A program made the translations under genes and the position numbers. This document shows positions 22,913-33,694 of a stretch of DNA of 64,000 bases, piece after piece. Position 1 is the first letter of the stretch. Each line of letters opens with the position of its first letter. Where the stretch lies: positions 62,001 to 126,000 of the forward strand of contig JBEWZL010000166.1 of NCBI GenBank assembly GCA_045837725.1, written 5' to 3'. This DNA is from Vermamoeba vermiformis. Lineage: Eukaryota > Tubulinea > Echinamoebida. Below the pieces are notes generated by a model. The model did no database searches. It was not told where the DNA came from and was given only the letters and a program-made list of their open reading frames with translations.

Positions 22913-25839
22913 ATGGTACGACTGTCTTAAAATGTCAATTCATTTTTAATTTCTCTAATAATTATTTTAGGAGGATGGCAATTGTATGCAAATAGATGCC
23001 GAAGGTAATACTAATTTTTCAAATTATTCGTCGATTTTAGCGGTTAGTTCTAAGAATTTTATTTACATTAGGCCCAATCACCACACTCCCCATCGAAGTT
23101 GTAGCGAACCATTTATTCAAATTCTTCGACTTTAAATATTGGATCGAATATTTAATACCAGTATGCAAATTATGGCAACTCGCGGCTGTCCAATCGCAAC
23201 TCGTTAAACTCATCTGCCTGGATCTATCTAAAATGGAAGCAATACTCAACGCACAATACATGGTCAGTCATTATCGCATCGCAGCACTTATGTTGAAGCA
23301 AGCTGGCACTTCTGTCTATCATCTAGTGGACATAATCAATGCCTCCCCAATGCTCAAAACAGTCTATTTTTTACCGCCGTGTACAAGCTTCACGACATTT
23401 TCATTCAAAGAAGGACTATTGCCCGTAGTAGACACGCAGCCCCATGACCCCAAAATCTACTGCAATCACGTGACAACTGTTGGAGTACCGCACGAACATC
23501 AATCGTTACTGTGCTTGTTTCCAAATGTGGAATACATTTCCATAGGCGGAGATACCAACTATTGGTACGGAATCGAATTCAGCTTGGCACGTGTTAAGGA
23601 AATTGAAATTTCCGGACATATCCACGACAATGACTCAGCGTGTCAGTTGGTCAAAGAGCTCAAGTTGAACTTTCCTAACTTGACGAAATTGTACCATACG
23701 ATTTACTCCCTGGGAGAAGAGATTTCCTGGAATGACTTCATAACGACTGCCAAAGAATTAGGAGTTGAAGTCACTAACAGAACCTTTTACCGTGACGAAG
23801 TGTCCGATCACGACAACATTTCACACCACCTTCCCTGGCTCCATAATGAATCTCTTGCATCAAATTTGGAATCTGCTATTGGCTGGAGAGCTTCCATACA
23901 AAAACAACAGCTATATTACATGGAAAAAAAATTGCCGTTTTGGATGTCGGTGAAGTTTGAGATCGATAATTTGGAGAACGGAACTGAAATCGCAATAGAA
24001 ACTTTAAAGCATGCAAGCCTGCAACAACTTTCCTCGTTCAGTGAATTAGACTTCATTTCATACTGCGCTGCCGTACTGTCAAAACTGTCACTGCAACGTA
24101 TTGCAGCGGAAGTTGGACGAGACAAACTCAGAATCATGTTGAATGGCCGCTTCAAGGGCACTGAACCAGTGCTACATTATCTTACTCGGAAATATGACAC
24201 ACTAGATTCTTATTTGGACTTATTTCGGCATCAAGATCTGATAGAGACCGAAGCATTGAAAGAATTGCAAATAGATATTTTGGAGTGGTGGAACCTAGAA
24301 AGAAGGTTTGGCATTTTGCCAGCTATCCAAGAAATAGATGCAATTTTTAAACAGCGACAAGTAGAAGGAGGAGCACTAATTGTTAAGGACTTCATTTTTA
24401 GACAATTTTCATGTCAGTATTTCAGCGATGTTAGTTCATTCGTACAAACATTCAATATTGATGTAAACCAATCATACGACGCCAAAGGCAACACGCTTTT
24501 ATCACTCGGCATAGAAGAAGGAGTTTACACGATGATAGAAGAGGCGATTAAGCTCGGCATTGACTTGAACAAACCTGACAAGAACGGTCTGACGCCGCTC
24601 GTCAAAGCTATACAGCACAAGTACCAAGCAGCAGTTGAAATATTACTTCGAAAAGGAGCGGATCCAAACATTGCCGGAGACACCTCAAGTTTGCCGCTTC
24701 ATTTGGCCCTGAAGAAGTCCGACGAAAATTCGTTTCGAATCATGAACACATTGCTAACATTCGGCGCTGACATCAACAAACCGGATGTTTATAAAGACGG
24801 ACAAACACTTTTTCCGCTTACTGTGGCAGTCACTAAAGGTCCGAACAACGTTGAAAAAGTCAAACAGTTAATTCTCCGAGGAGCAGATCCGAAGATCACC
24901 GACGAAGCTGGCAATACTCTGCTTCACACGCTACTAGGTTCCACAGATGAACGCAAAGAACTGCTTTCCTTATTAGTAAAGTACATCAATATCGATCACC
25001 CGAACAAGCTCGGAAGAACACCGCTGCATCAGGCCGTAACGGACCGATCTGAATTAATTAGCGATGCTATTGCTCTAGGTGCCGATGTCAATCGAGGTGA
25101 TATGTTTGGCAGAACGCCTTTGATGTTGGCGATGGCAATAAGTTGCTACAAGACCTGCCTGCACCCACTTCTAACAACGAACAAAATCAACATCAAAGCA
25201 AGGGACAAAATCGGCCAATCGTTTGTTAGTTACGTCGTAAACCATTCGCCGTGGAGCAATATGCAAACATTGTTCAAGAGTAAGATCGTATTTGGATCTG
25301 ACATTTGACATCTTGTGACACTTTTTGACACTTTGACAGGTGAAGAAATTATAGAAGCGTGCCACTTTTACTTAAACGACGATAACCTCCGATTCATTAT
25401 TGACGAAAGCAAAATGATATTAAGTCACAGCAAGAGCCTGAAAAAGGCTTTTAAGATCATCGCGTGTCACATCACGTTGACAAAGTTCTTTGTCGAGCAA
25501 GTCGGTCTCGATGTCAAACACTCGGATATTCTCGGAAACACATTATTATCAAGTATGAAAGTCAACGGTGAAGAATCAATACAAGTCTTTGAATATCTTG
25601 TCAATAAGGGTGCAAAATTGGATTGGAAAAGTTCGGAGCAAACTCCGCTGCTATTACATGAAGCATTCAAATCGCCGTTACTGAAACGAAAATCGTTCCA
25701 AAAGATGAAGTTATTGATGAAATACGGTGCACTAGCAACAGAACCGAATAAGAATGGGTTATCGTTAATGGACATTGATCCACAATGCGAACAAACGCTC
25801 AAGTCAGATTTGCACCCAGATTTCTTCGAATTCGAATAG
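22913..25839 (+). CDS. F-box and ankyrin-repeat protein
   Basis: Four exons (22913-22915, 22971-23004, 23072-25279, 25340-25839) give 914 residues. The first coding exon is the ATG alone. The F-box is LPIEVVANHLFKFFDFKYW, then YLIPVCKLWQLA. A long middle region of unclear fold follows. The C-terminal 450 residues hold ankyrin repeats, for example GLTPLVKAIQHKYQAAVEIL and GRTPLHQAVTDRSELISDAI. Family knowledge makes it an SCF-type ubiquitin-ligase adaptor with ankyrin repeats as the substrate platform. The last intron (25280-25339) is rich in TGACA words. Confidence 0.85.
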
Positions 25840-26072
25840 CCTTAATTTGGCTCGTCAATAAAAATCTCATTAATTGGTTTTATGCGTTTTCGGACCCCCT
25901 GTCCGTTAAGAAACCATTGATAAAATGCCATTGAAATTTGCAGTACGGAGCAAGCATATCGAAATTTATACGTTACTCGCACGGGCCAATCTGTGGTTAC
26001 TGTGAATTGAAGAATAGATAACAGTCCTTTAGTCGAAAGTAGAAGATAACGTTTATTTTTTCCTTGATGCCA

Positions 26073-27768
26073 TCAAAAGTCAGTATCCAAGCTCGTGAGT
26101 AAACGAGGCAATTTCGCTTCGATCACACTGAGCGATGTGGCATCACTAACGGCAGTTAATTGTAACAATTGCAAGTTGGTGAGTAATACGAAGGGGTACC
26201 CATCACTAGGCAGAGCTTCGGAGCAGCCAACTGAAAGGCATGTCAAATTCTTGAGTGCTGAAAACGAATCCAGTTTGGATCTGGTAACAAAGTTCATAAT
26301 CTCCAATTTCTTCAATTTTGTTAGCGTTAGTGCCCATGAGCACGTATTGGCATAATAAAGTTCTAATCGTGTCAAATTTGTCAAAGTGCTAAGTGTCGCT
26401 GTGTCAGTGTGCATGACGAGCTCTTGAAGACTGGTCGGCAAATTGTCTGGCAATTCAACTTTTGAATAAACTTCCAATTTAGTCAACTTTTGCATCATTT
26501 GAAGCATTTTGCTGTCAATGTCAATTGACGTCGTTAATTCGAGTAGGCTGGGTAAGCCTCGCATTAGGACCCTTTGCGGTGTCACTAGACGTGTCAAAAG
26601 TGTCAAATTTGACACGTTAAACTTTGTTGCTGTATTTCTTGTCCCGGGCTTATTTACAATTTCTAATGACTCTAGACCTGTCAATCTCGACAAAACTTCT
26701 AATGACGTCTGGTCCGTTAAAAGATCTATTTTTAGCTCTTTCAGTGAATCTTCTCGAATGTAGTATAAAAAGTTGAAGTTTGTAGTTGCTGACATTACTG
26801 TCAAGGATCTGATCGCGAGATGCTCCATGAACCGTAGATCCGATGAAGGTAATGCAGCATATGTAGGTGTTAATATCGATAGCTCCTTTAATCTCGTGAG
26901 TTTTGATAATTCGGAGTCCGTGCAGACCCTCGAACGCAGCACAAGTCTGGTCAAGTGCACGTTTGCAACGACTAGTTTCGGCTTGATAAAAAAGCTTGAG
27001 CTTAAATTGAATAGGGAAGCGGTATTCAATGGCAAGTAGTATTCTATATGTCTGTACGGTTGTTTGTAATCAAGCTGAAGATCCATCAAGTTCGACATGA
27101 GCGAGATCTCGTCTAGGTTTTCTGGGCTGCTAGTGGTTGAAAGAATATGCAGTCTAGTTAATAGCGTTGGATTGATTAAGCCTTGTAACGTTATATTGAT
27201 ATTACAGCAATACGACGACAGCAAATTGAGTTCGTACAGATTCGTCATTGAATCCAATGAGCGCGGCAAGATATCTCCTCCATGAAGTGTGAGCTTTGAA
27301 AGATTTGCCAATCTCGATAAACCTTCGTAATTTCTCGCAGCAACACTAAGTTCTCGAAGGTTTTCCAAATCAGCAAGGTGGTTGAGACTCGAATCCGGCA
27401 AGGTGAGCTCCGAAATGTCCAAAGTCACTATATTCTTGATTTTGCTTATTCCAATAATAAATTTAGGGCCATTTTCACAAACTTTCTTTGGTGGCTTCTT
27501 GATTGCGAAGGAGACGGGACGGGATGTGACTTCATCTGACACTTTTGTCGCAAGATAATCGATAACTCGATCTAACTCGTCGTAAGTTGGTGCGCATATT
27601 CTATAGCTATTTTTGGAGAATAATTGGCGATACCATTTGCTTGTGGCGTTGAGCTGATCAAAATCTTCCGGATTTAGCAACGAAAAAATCAATTCCATCA
27701 ATTCAGGCGGTAGAAACTCCTACAATAATTAACATATTATATGTAGGAAAGGCGTTACGGGTTACCAT
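26073..27768 (-). CDS. F-box and leucine-rich-repeat protein
   Basis: Two exons, 27768-27766 (ATG only) and 27719-26073, give 549 residues. The N-terminus is FLPPELMELIFSLLNPEDF, then ATSKWYRQLF, a good F-box. Many irregular LRRs follow (LKNLTCLSVGCSEALPSDG, LTNLQLLQLTAVSDATSL). Exon structure matches the F-box/ankyrin gene upstream: a start codon alone, a short intron, then the F-box at the start of exon 2. This suggests shared ancestry of their 5' ends. Likely an SCF substrate adaptor; the substrate is unknown. It is convergent with the F-box/ankyrin gene, with 233 bases between the stops. Confidence 0.85.
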
Positions 27769-27883
27769 TTTATTATGTGTGGTGCTTTACGAGCCAAGCG
27801 CGGGAAAATGATTGTAATTCCTCTTGCATGTCAATCAATTAAAAGAAACATAAGGACACGATATTAATATAGAGAACCTCTAT

Positions 27884-28999
27884 TTATGCACACGTAGCAG
27901 AACATTGTTCCAGCCAGCTAGGCAACGGGCATGCAAAGTTCGTGTTGGATGCGTGGCATTCAAAGCCCGGGCTTAGTGTCACATTGATAGCTCTAACCGA
28001 TGTGAAGGCATTATTTTCTATATTTAAGTATTCTAATTGGCCAAACTGATCTTCGTCCAGCATTAACTCGCCAGTGAAGTTGTTACCAGCAATGTTCAAG
28101 CGTTGGATGCTCCTCAATGATAAGAGCTCGTGCGTGTCCCCCGTGAGCCTATTATGCTCTATTAATAGTCTTGTAATAGTTGACGGAAGTTTCGGCAGTG
28201 TTCCTGCGAACTGATTGTCGCTTAAGAAAAGCGTGTTGATTGTCTCTGATCGCAGATCCGGAATTGTCCCGTAGAAATTATTATGAGCCAAACTCATACC
28301 AAGTTCCACGCTATTGATGAACTCTTCTGAAATTTCTCCGGTCAGCTGGTTCTTTCCAACGTCAATGGACTGTAGTTTCAAACTCGCCAGTTCTTCGAGA
28401 GGCAACACTCCCGTTAGATTGTTTTGCAGCAGGATTAAGACACGAAGCTCTTTAAGACCTGCGATCTCTTTAGGGATAGAGCCTTCTATATGATTGTAGG
28501 GCAAGTTGAGTTGTCCGAGGGTCGTGAGGTTGCCGATACTTGCAGGAATTGTGCCACGCAGGTTGTTCCGTTGAAGTGACAAAGAACGAATTTGACCAAA
28601 GTTGCACCACACGCCAAACCACTCACAGATCGGTGCGTCTGTTATCCAATTGTCTTTTCGAGTCCAGTTCGATCCGCCAGTTGCCACGAACAATTCTTGC
28701 AAGATAGGTCTTTCAGGCTCTTCATAGTCGTCACTTCTTGGTGTACCCGGCACTAGGGGTGGTTTGTTTGGAGAGTTAGGCCTTAATGAAATATACAGAG
28801 TGGCAACAATGGCTGTCAAAACCACGGCGACACCCACTATTGTCAACACGCTCTGCCATTTATGAGGTATTCTACTGCCAGTAACTCTTCGTTTAGATGA
28901 TTTGGGTCTCGTGTACTCTTCGACGTCGAAGCCCTCAACAGATTGGGCCCCTGTCAGAGCGACCTCTTCGTCTTCAAGATCCACATCTACGTTTGACAT
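27884..28999 (-). CDS. Plant-style LRR single-pass membrane protein
   Basis: An intronless gene of 371 residues. An acidic, then basic N-terminal cytoplasmic segment precedes one membrane helix (VLTIVGVAVVLTAIVATLYI, about residues 51-70). A Pro-rich linker and an LRR N-cap (GGSNWTRKDNWITDAPICEW, then FGVWC) follow, then about eight LRRs of the IPxxIGNLTTLGQLNLPYN type seen in plant receptor-like proteins. It ends in a Cys cap (CPLPSWLEQCSATC). With no signal peptide, it should be a type II protein with its LRRs outside. A role in adhesion or recognition is inference. Absence of introns is unusual among its neighbours. Confidence 0.85.
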   Translation of the reverse strand: MSNVDVDLEDEEVALTGAQSVEGFDVEEYTRPKSSKRRVTGSRIPHKWQSVLTIVGVAVVLTAIVATLYISLRPNSPNKPPLVPGTPRSDDYEEPERPILQELFVATGGSNWTRKDNWITDAPICEWFGVWCNFGQIRSLSLQRNNLRGTIPASIGNLTTLGQLNLPYNHIEGSIPKEIAGLKELRVLILLQNNLTGVLPLEELASLKLQSIDVGKNQLTGEISEEFINSVELGMSLAHNNFYGTIPDLRSETINTLFLSDNQFAGTLPKLPSTITRLLIEHNRLTGDTHELLSLRSIQRLNIAGNNFTGELMLDEDQFGQLEYLNIENNAFTSVRAINVTLSPGFECHASNTNFACPLPSWLEQCSATCA

Positions 29000-29701
29000 T
29001 TCTGACCGAGTCCGCTGCTTTTTGAAGACGTCGAATCTAACTTTACTATATGTAGGCTTAGCATTAATATTTTCTATACTTGAAACGGTGCAATTACAAA
29101 CGCGATAAAAATTATTAAAATAACTACCTCGGCCAAGGAAACTTGAGGAAGTAATCCCATTATTAATAATGTAATTTTAAAATAAATAATAAATTACTCC
29201 GGGTCAAAATACTGCGATCACTTACGTAAGTGAAATGATCTGATAGGAAAGATTCTGCCCTGAAGCTACCACGGTTATTCGTGAAATAATACGACTGTTG
29301 ATATTCTACGTCATAGGATCATCTACTTCGGACTCTTGAGTTAACACCGCCAGAAGTCAAATCTAAAAATAACTTTAAATTTTCGCCGTGAAAAACCAAA
29401 ACGAAGTTAATAGAAAGAGTGAACGATAGCTTCTATTAAATAACAAGGTTAGATCATCGTTTAGATCTCACAGCTACAAGAGGATCCGAAGCAGATGCCA
29501 GGCTCGGATCTAGTGGAACGTTGTACAAAGAGTAGTATAGTATAGGTACTGCACCACTTCAAGCGTGCTGGTTGTAGTCTTGTGAGGAAATGCATTGAAG
29601 ATCTCTCGGATGTACCGTAACGAACAGCTGTAGCTTACTGCACAACCTAGCCGTGTAAGTGAAGACAGGTGATTGAACACGCGATGCATTATTCGTTGCA
29701 G
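29000..29701. other. Intergenic region, no gene seen
   Basis: Lies upstream of the LRR membrane gene and downstream of the ISY1-like gene. It contains several AGATCT/GGATCC-like words but no ORF that looks coding and no tRNA-like fold. Confidence 0.4.
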
Positions 29702-30914
29702 CTAGTCGTCTTCATCGCTGTCTGTGTTATAATTGGCTAGTAGCGACAGTCCCTCCGCAGGCTCATCTTTCTGCAAGCAAACAGAGAGTTAGCCCAACTC
29801 GTCACTTGGTCAGACATTCGAGTACGTGTCCGCGCCTAAAAATCACTCCACTTACATGTTCTACAGGCGTCGTTACTTGTGTTGTGCGCGAGATGATGGG
29901 TTGTGTATTATCACTAGTAAGATTTTCAACTGGCTTCTTTGTAAAGTTGTACAATGGCTGATCCTGATCGTCTTCGAATCTAGCCGTTGTAACGGTCAAA
30001 TTGGTACCAACAGTGTGTGCTGCGGTAGAAGTGCTGTGAAGGTCCGCCAGCGGTGTTGCTATTTCCTCCTCGTGCAATAGAAGATAAAAACGCATCGTCC
30101 TTGAGTTCTCTGAACGTGCCATCTGGATTAAACAGATCTTCATTAGAGTACTCCGGAACCTCATATTCGTTGTCTTTTTCGTCATGATCTGGGTGGCTGT
30201 ATTTTGTACGCTTGTTAGGTCTGTCATAATCTCCTTTGGCTTGCTTCTCCATCTGGAGAACGCAGATTAGAGCATGCACCGAAATTGTATTTGCTAGTGA
30301 TCTATAATCATAGTTTTTGCTGCTCACTTACAATTTCTGCCATCTTACGCTTGCCTATATACCCATGAGCCTCTCCCGGCGTGTAGAAGGCGGCAGATGG
30401 ATCGAGAGCCTTGCACTTGTTTACAAACCTTCAGAAAAAAATGATTATGATATATCCTACTCTTAGGTTGCACAATATATTAATATGCACGAGCCCTGGT
30501 GGTCGTGGGGCTCGAGGTTAAATTTAAAAAATTATTTGATTTCGGTCAATTACCGTTTATATTCTCCTTGCAATTCAGCAAGGCGCTCTTGAAATTCTTG
30601 AATCTTATAATCAGGATAGTTTCTAGTTCCAGATGTCTGTCTCAAACAGAAGTTGATTTCACTTTTAATTGAAGGAATCCACTTTCGTATCTCAGCTGGC
30701 GTGTTCAAGCGAGACTAGGGAAGCGTCAATACTACAAGTACGTTGCCACAAGAGCCAGTGCCCATTCTTACCAACGGAGGTCGCTGTTGCTTCTTCCCTA
30801 ACAGCAGGGTTAGATCGAAGTTCGATGGAGATGGTCGATCTTACTCTTTTCATCCTCTTGCGCGAGAAGAAACCTATTCAACTGCGAGTAGTTTTTCTCA
30901 CTATTACGAGCCAT
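29702..30914 (-). CDS. ISY1: Pre-mRNA splicing factor ISY1-like
   Basis: Six exons: 30914-30845, 30797-30772, 30714-30554, 30428-30332, 30252-29856 and 29770-29702. The N-terminus MARNSEKNYSQLNRFLLAQ followed by RKKQQRPPL and AEIRKWIPSIKSEI follows the ISY1 pattern (MARNxEKAxxxLNRF, RRPFL, AxKWRxQIxxEI). ISY1 is a component of the Prp19-associated (NTC) part of the activated spliceosome. The C-terminal half is more divergent and ends in an acidic NTDSDEDD. Exon 5 is one base too long for the frame; the likely place is the run of five T (plus-strand A at 30086-30090). With that base ignored, the last exon joins in phase. Confidence 0.65.
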
Positions 30915-31097
30915 CGATAATGAGCTGGGCGAGTCTAACGGAAGTTGGTCAACAGAAATTTCGACCATGACTTAACTGTTTTTGGTTAAGTCACTCTGTT
31001 TCTGCCGTGCGTTTTTCAAATCTTCATCGTCCGTCATTAGTTCTTTTGTCCCACGACGAAGCCTAGTCGCGAATAGTTATTTAATCAAGGTCCAAAA

Positions 31098-32027
31098 ATG
31101 AAATACAACACTGGTATGTAGGCGGCACTATCACCGTGCTGCATTATGGCTGCATCAAGCATAATCTGCATCTAAATCTGCGAACAATATTCAATTGACG
31201 AAGGCTATGACGATAATATTACTATTACGTTAATGCAAATGAATTAATGCAAAATGCATGCTTTTTAATATTATTGGATATTTGTTATTTAAAAAATAAT
31301 CAATTATTGATCAAATTATTATTAGAGGTCACTTCTTCCCGCCGAAAGAATAGAAAGGCTCACTTCTCCGCCCCCTCTGATGAGAGACGTAAGAGAATGG
31401 CTGCCCCTCTCTCCAAGGAATTGAGAGCCAAGTACCACGTAAGAATCTGCTAATAATTATTAATTTATAATTTAAAAACGCACTATTTGCATTATAACTT
31501 TCTGCAGCGCAGGAATAAACAACGATTTAGGTAGAATGATTATTAATTAACGATTATTCGATAGATCCGTGCTGTTCCCATCCGCAAGGACGATGAGGTT
31601 ACCGTTACTCGCGGTACCATGAAGGGACGCGAAGGAAAGGTTGTCCAAGTGTACAGAAAGAAGTGGGTTGTCCACATTGACAAGATCACCAGAGATAAGG
31701 CCAACGGTAAGTATCAACCTCGGATTCAGTTATGCATAAAATTTTATTTCCCTGGAGGAAAAAACTAGCATTATGTTGTAATGAGCATTAGGCGCTAAAT
31801 GCCATGCAAAAGCATCAAATTTATTGCACACGATCTGACTGTTCCTCTTAGGTGCCACCGTTCACGTCGGTATCAACCCCTCCAAGGTTCAAATTACCAA
31901 GTTGAAGTTGGACAAGGACCGCAAGCACTTGTTGGAACGCAGAGCCGCCCCCAAGTTGAAGGCTCAAGACAAGCTCGCCGGCAAGGTTACTGAAACCAAG
32001 GACGCCACCATGACCCAACTCGATTAA
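31098..32027 (+). CDS. RPL26: Ribosomal protein L26 (uL24)
   Basis: Four exons (31098-31113, 31326-31438, 31565-31706, 31852-32027) give 148 residues, the usual size. Clear matches to the family include [30 protein letters not shown], the KOW-type stretch [20 protein letters not shown] and [19 protein letters not shown]. The protein binds 25S/28S rRNA near the exit tunnel. Its introns (212, 126 and 145 nt) are longer than most here. This is often true of ribosomal protein genes that host snoRNAs, but I saw no convincing box C/D pair. Confidence 0.97.
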
Positions 32028-32223
32028 ATAAATTTATTCGCTCCAAAAAATAAAATATTTTAAAACTATACAGTAGTTAGGATTTTCTTGAGGTCGTATA
32101 CCACCGAAAAAGCCGTTCAGAGTCAAAATATTTTCTGTTTGCAAATTTTTGATCAAGGCCAACATTTATTGTTCTTGTATATATTTTATAGATATCAACT
32201 ATTCAGCATATTTGTAGATAATA

Positions 32224-33359
32224 ATGTGGAGGTATATTGTTGCATTGCTTGTGTTATCAAGCACGATCTTGGCAGTATTTGCCGATCAAAGCCAGCAAGT
32301 GTCGATCCAAGTAAGTCGGTAATCAATTAATTAATATAAGAACAAAAAGATCCTAAATTGGCGAATGGAGTGGAAGTTTTTGAATACAAGTTGTGACGTG
32401 ATCCCTCCTTTCGCTTATCGAGAACCTATTCGATTAATAAATTTAAAAAATATTTTAGCAATATGTATGCTATAGATTAATCTGTAGCAAATTAACGGAA
32501 CGTAGCTCGAATGGAAAATACAATAATTATTAATAATTTTTTTTTCCTGATAGCTCGAACACAGTTTCAACGGAAAGGATTACTTCCCGAAGGGAGTCAT
32601 ATCATTTAAAAATCCCAATTCATTTTTGAATGTCGATGAGAGGAAGATTCAAAACTCCGTCAAATTCTCTCCTGGGACTGTCTCTTCCGCCGATCTGGCG
32701 CAACTTTCCTCATCAGATGGCCTTTACTATATTAGAGCTACCACTGATAAGGGCGTAGTCTTTAGTTCCGCCAAATTGGTAAGTCCACGTACCGATCGAC
32801 TTTTCGCTACTTCTTGTCTTTGCAGGACCACAAATACCTCCTTAATACTGGCTAATGTGATATTATTTACTTAGTGCACTTTAGCTGCATCTGATTTGTC
32901 GGAGACAATCGGAGTCAATCTTGATGCTGACGGCGCTGTTGTTGGCCTCGATTACCGTCCAGAAACTCATTCATGCGCCACTAATAAGAAGGTACGATTG
33001 TGAGAACCATATATTATAGTAGATATGATTCGACTAACTGATACGTTGGTAGATCTCGGCGAAGCAGTTCAAAACTGAAATTGACATTAGCTACCCTCGC
33101 GCAGCCGCCAAAGTAATGTCTGAGTACATGCCTGCTAGAGTGCAAGAAGAGGCTAAGCCTGCTGAGAATCAAGGCAGTTGGCTCTCGCGCTACGTAAGTG
33201 TTGATCTAGATTCTGAAAAAGATAATAATTACTTTTTATTAACAGTGGTACTATATTGTCCCCTTCGTGGCCATTAGTCTCATCGGACAGTTTTTGAACC
33301 CGCCTGCTGCTGAAGGAGGAAACGCCGGTCAAGCAGGAGGAAACCGTAGACGAGCCTAA
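32224..33359 (+). CDS. EMC10: ER membrane protein complex subunit 10 (EMC10-like)
   Basis: Five exons (32224-32310, 32554-32778, 32875-32991, 33053-33193, 33246-33359) join to 227 residues. A signal peptide with core IVALLVLSSTILAVFA starts the protein. A luminal beta-rich domain contains SPGTVSSADLAQLSSSDGLY. Near the end comes one membrane helix (WYYIVPFVAISLIGQFL), then a Gly-rich tail (EGGNAGQAGGN). The combination of signal peptide, luminal domain, helix starting W-x-Y-I-V-P and Gly-rich tail is characteristic of EMC10. The EMC inserts tail-anchored and multipass proteins into the ER membrane. Confidence 0.85.
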
Positions 33360-33694
33360 ATTTAGATACTACCCCGTCTGAATATTTTCGTTTGAAGACT
33401 TATAAAGCAGAGCTGTATTGTTTTAAATCTTGCATGTTGTTTGGACCGGTTTTAGTTGCATTACAAGTCCTATCTTTTGTTTTGTTTGTACTTCTCTTTA
33501 CCGTCTAGAAGTCTCTTATCTCATTCCTATTGACCCTCTTTCTTACCCAATCTATTGCACTGTCACAGCAGACTATTTGTGAGTCTTAAAGGCTGTTCGT
33601 GCGGTCCGGATAAAACAGAGCTGAAAAACGACAATTTTCATTTATTCAGCGCTTTAGTGCCACAACAGTCAAGTTTGCGGCTTGAAGATAGCGT
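33360..33694. other. Intergenic region, promoter side of SIN3
   Basis: T/C-rich plus strand without ORFs. It follows the stop of the EMC10-like gene and leads to the first short exon proposed for SIN3. No repeat or RNA gene is evident. Confidence 0.4.

Noticed and set aside
31114-31851. snoRNA candidates in the three long introns of ribosomal protein L26
   Set aside because: Partial box C-like (ATGACGA) and CTGA strings occur, but no correctly spaced C/D pair with a terminal stem, and no H/ACA fold.
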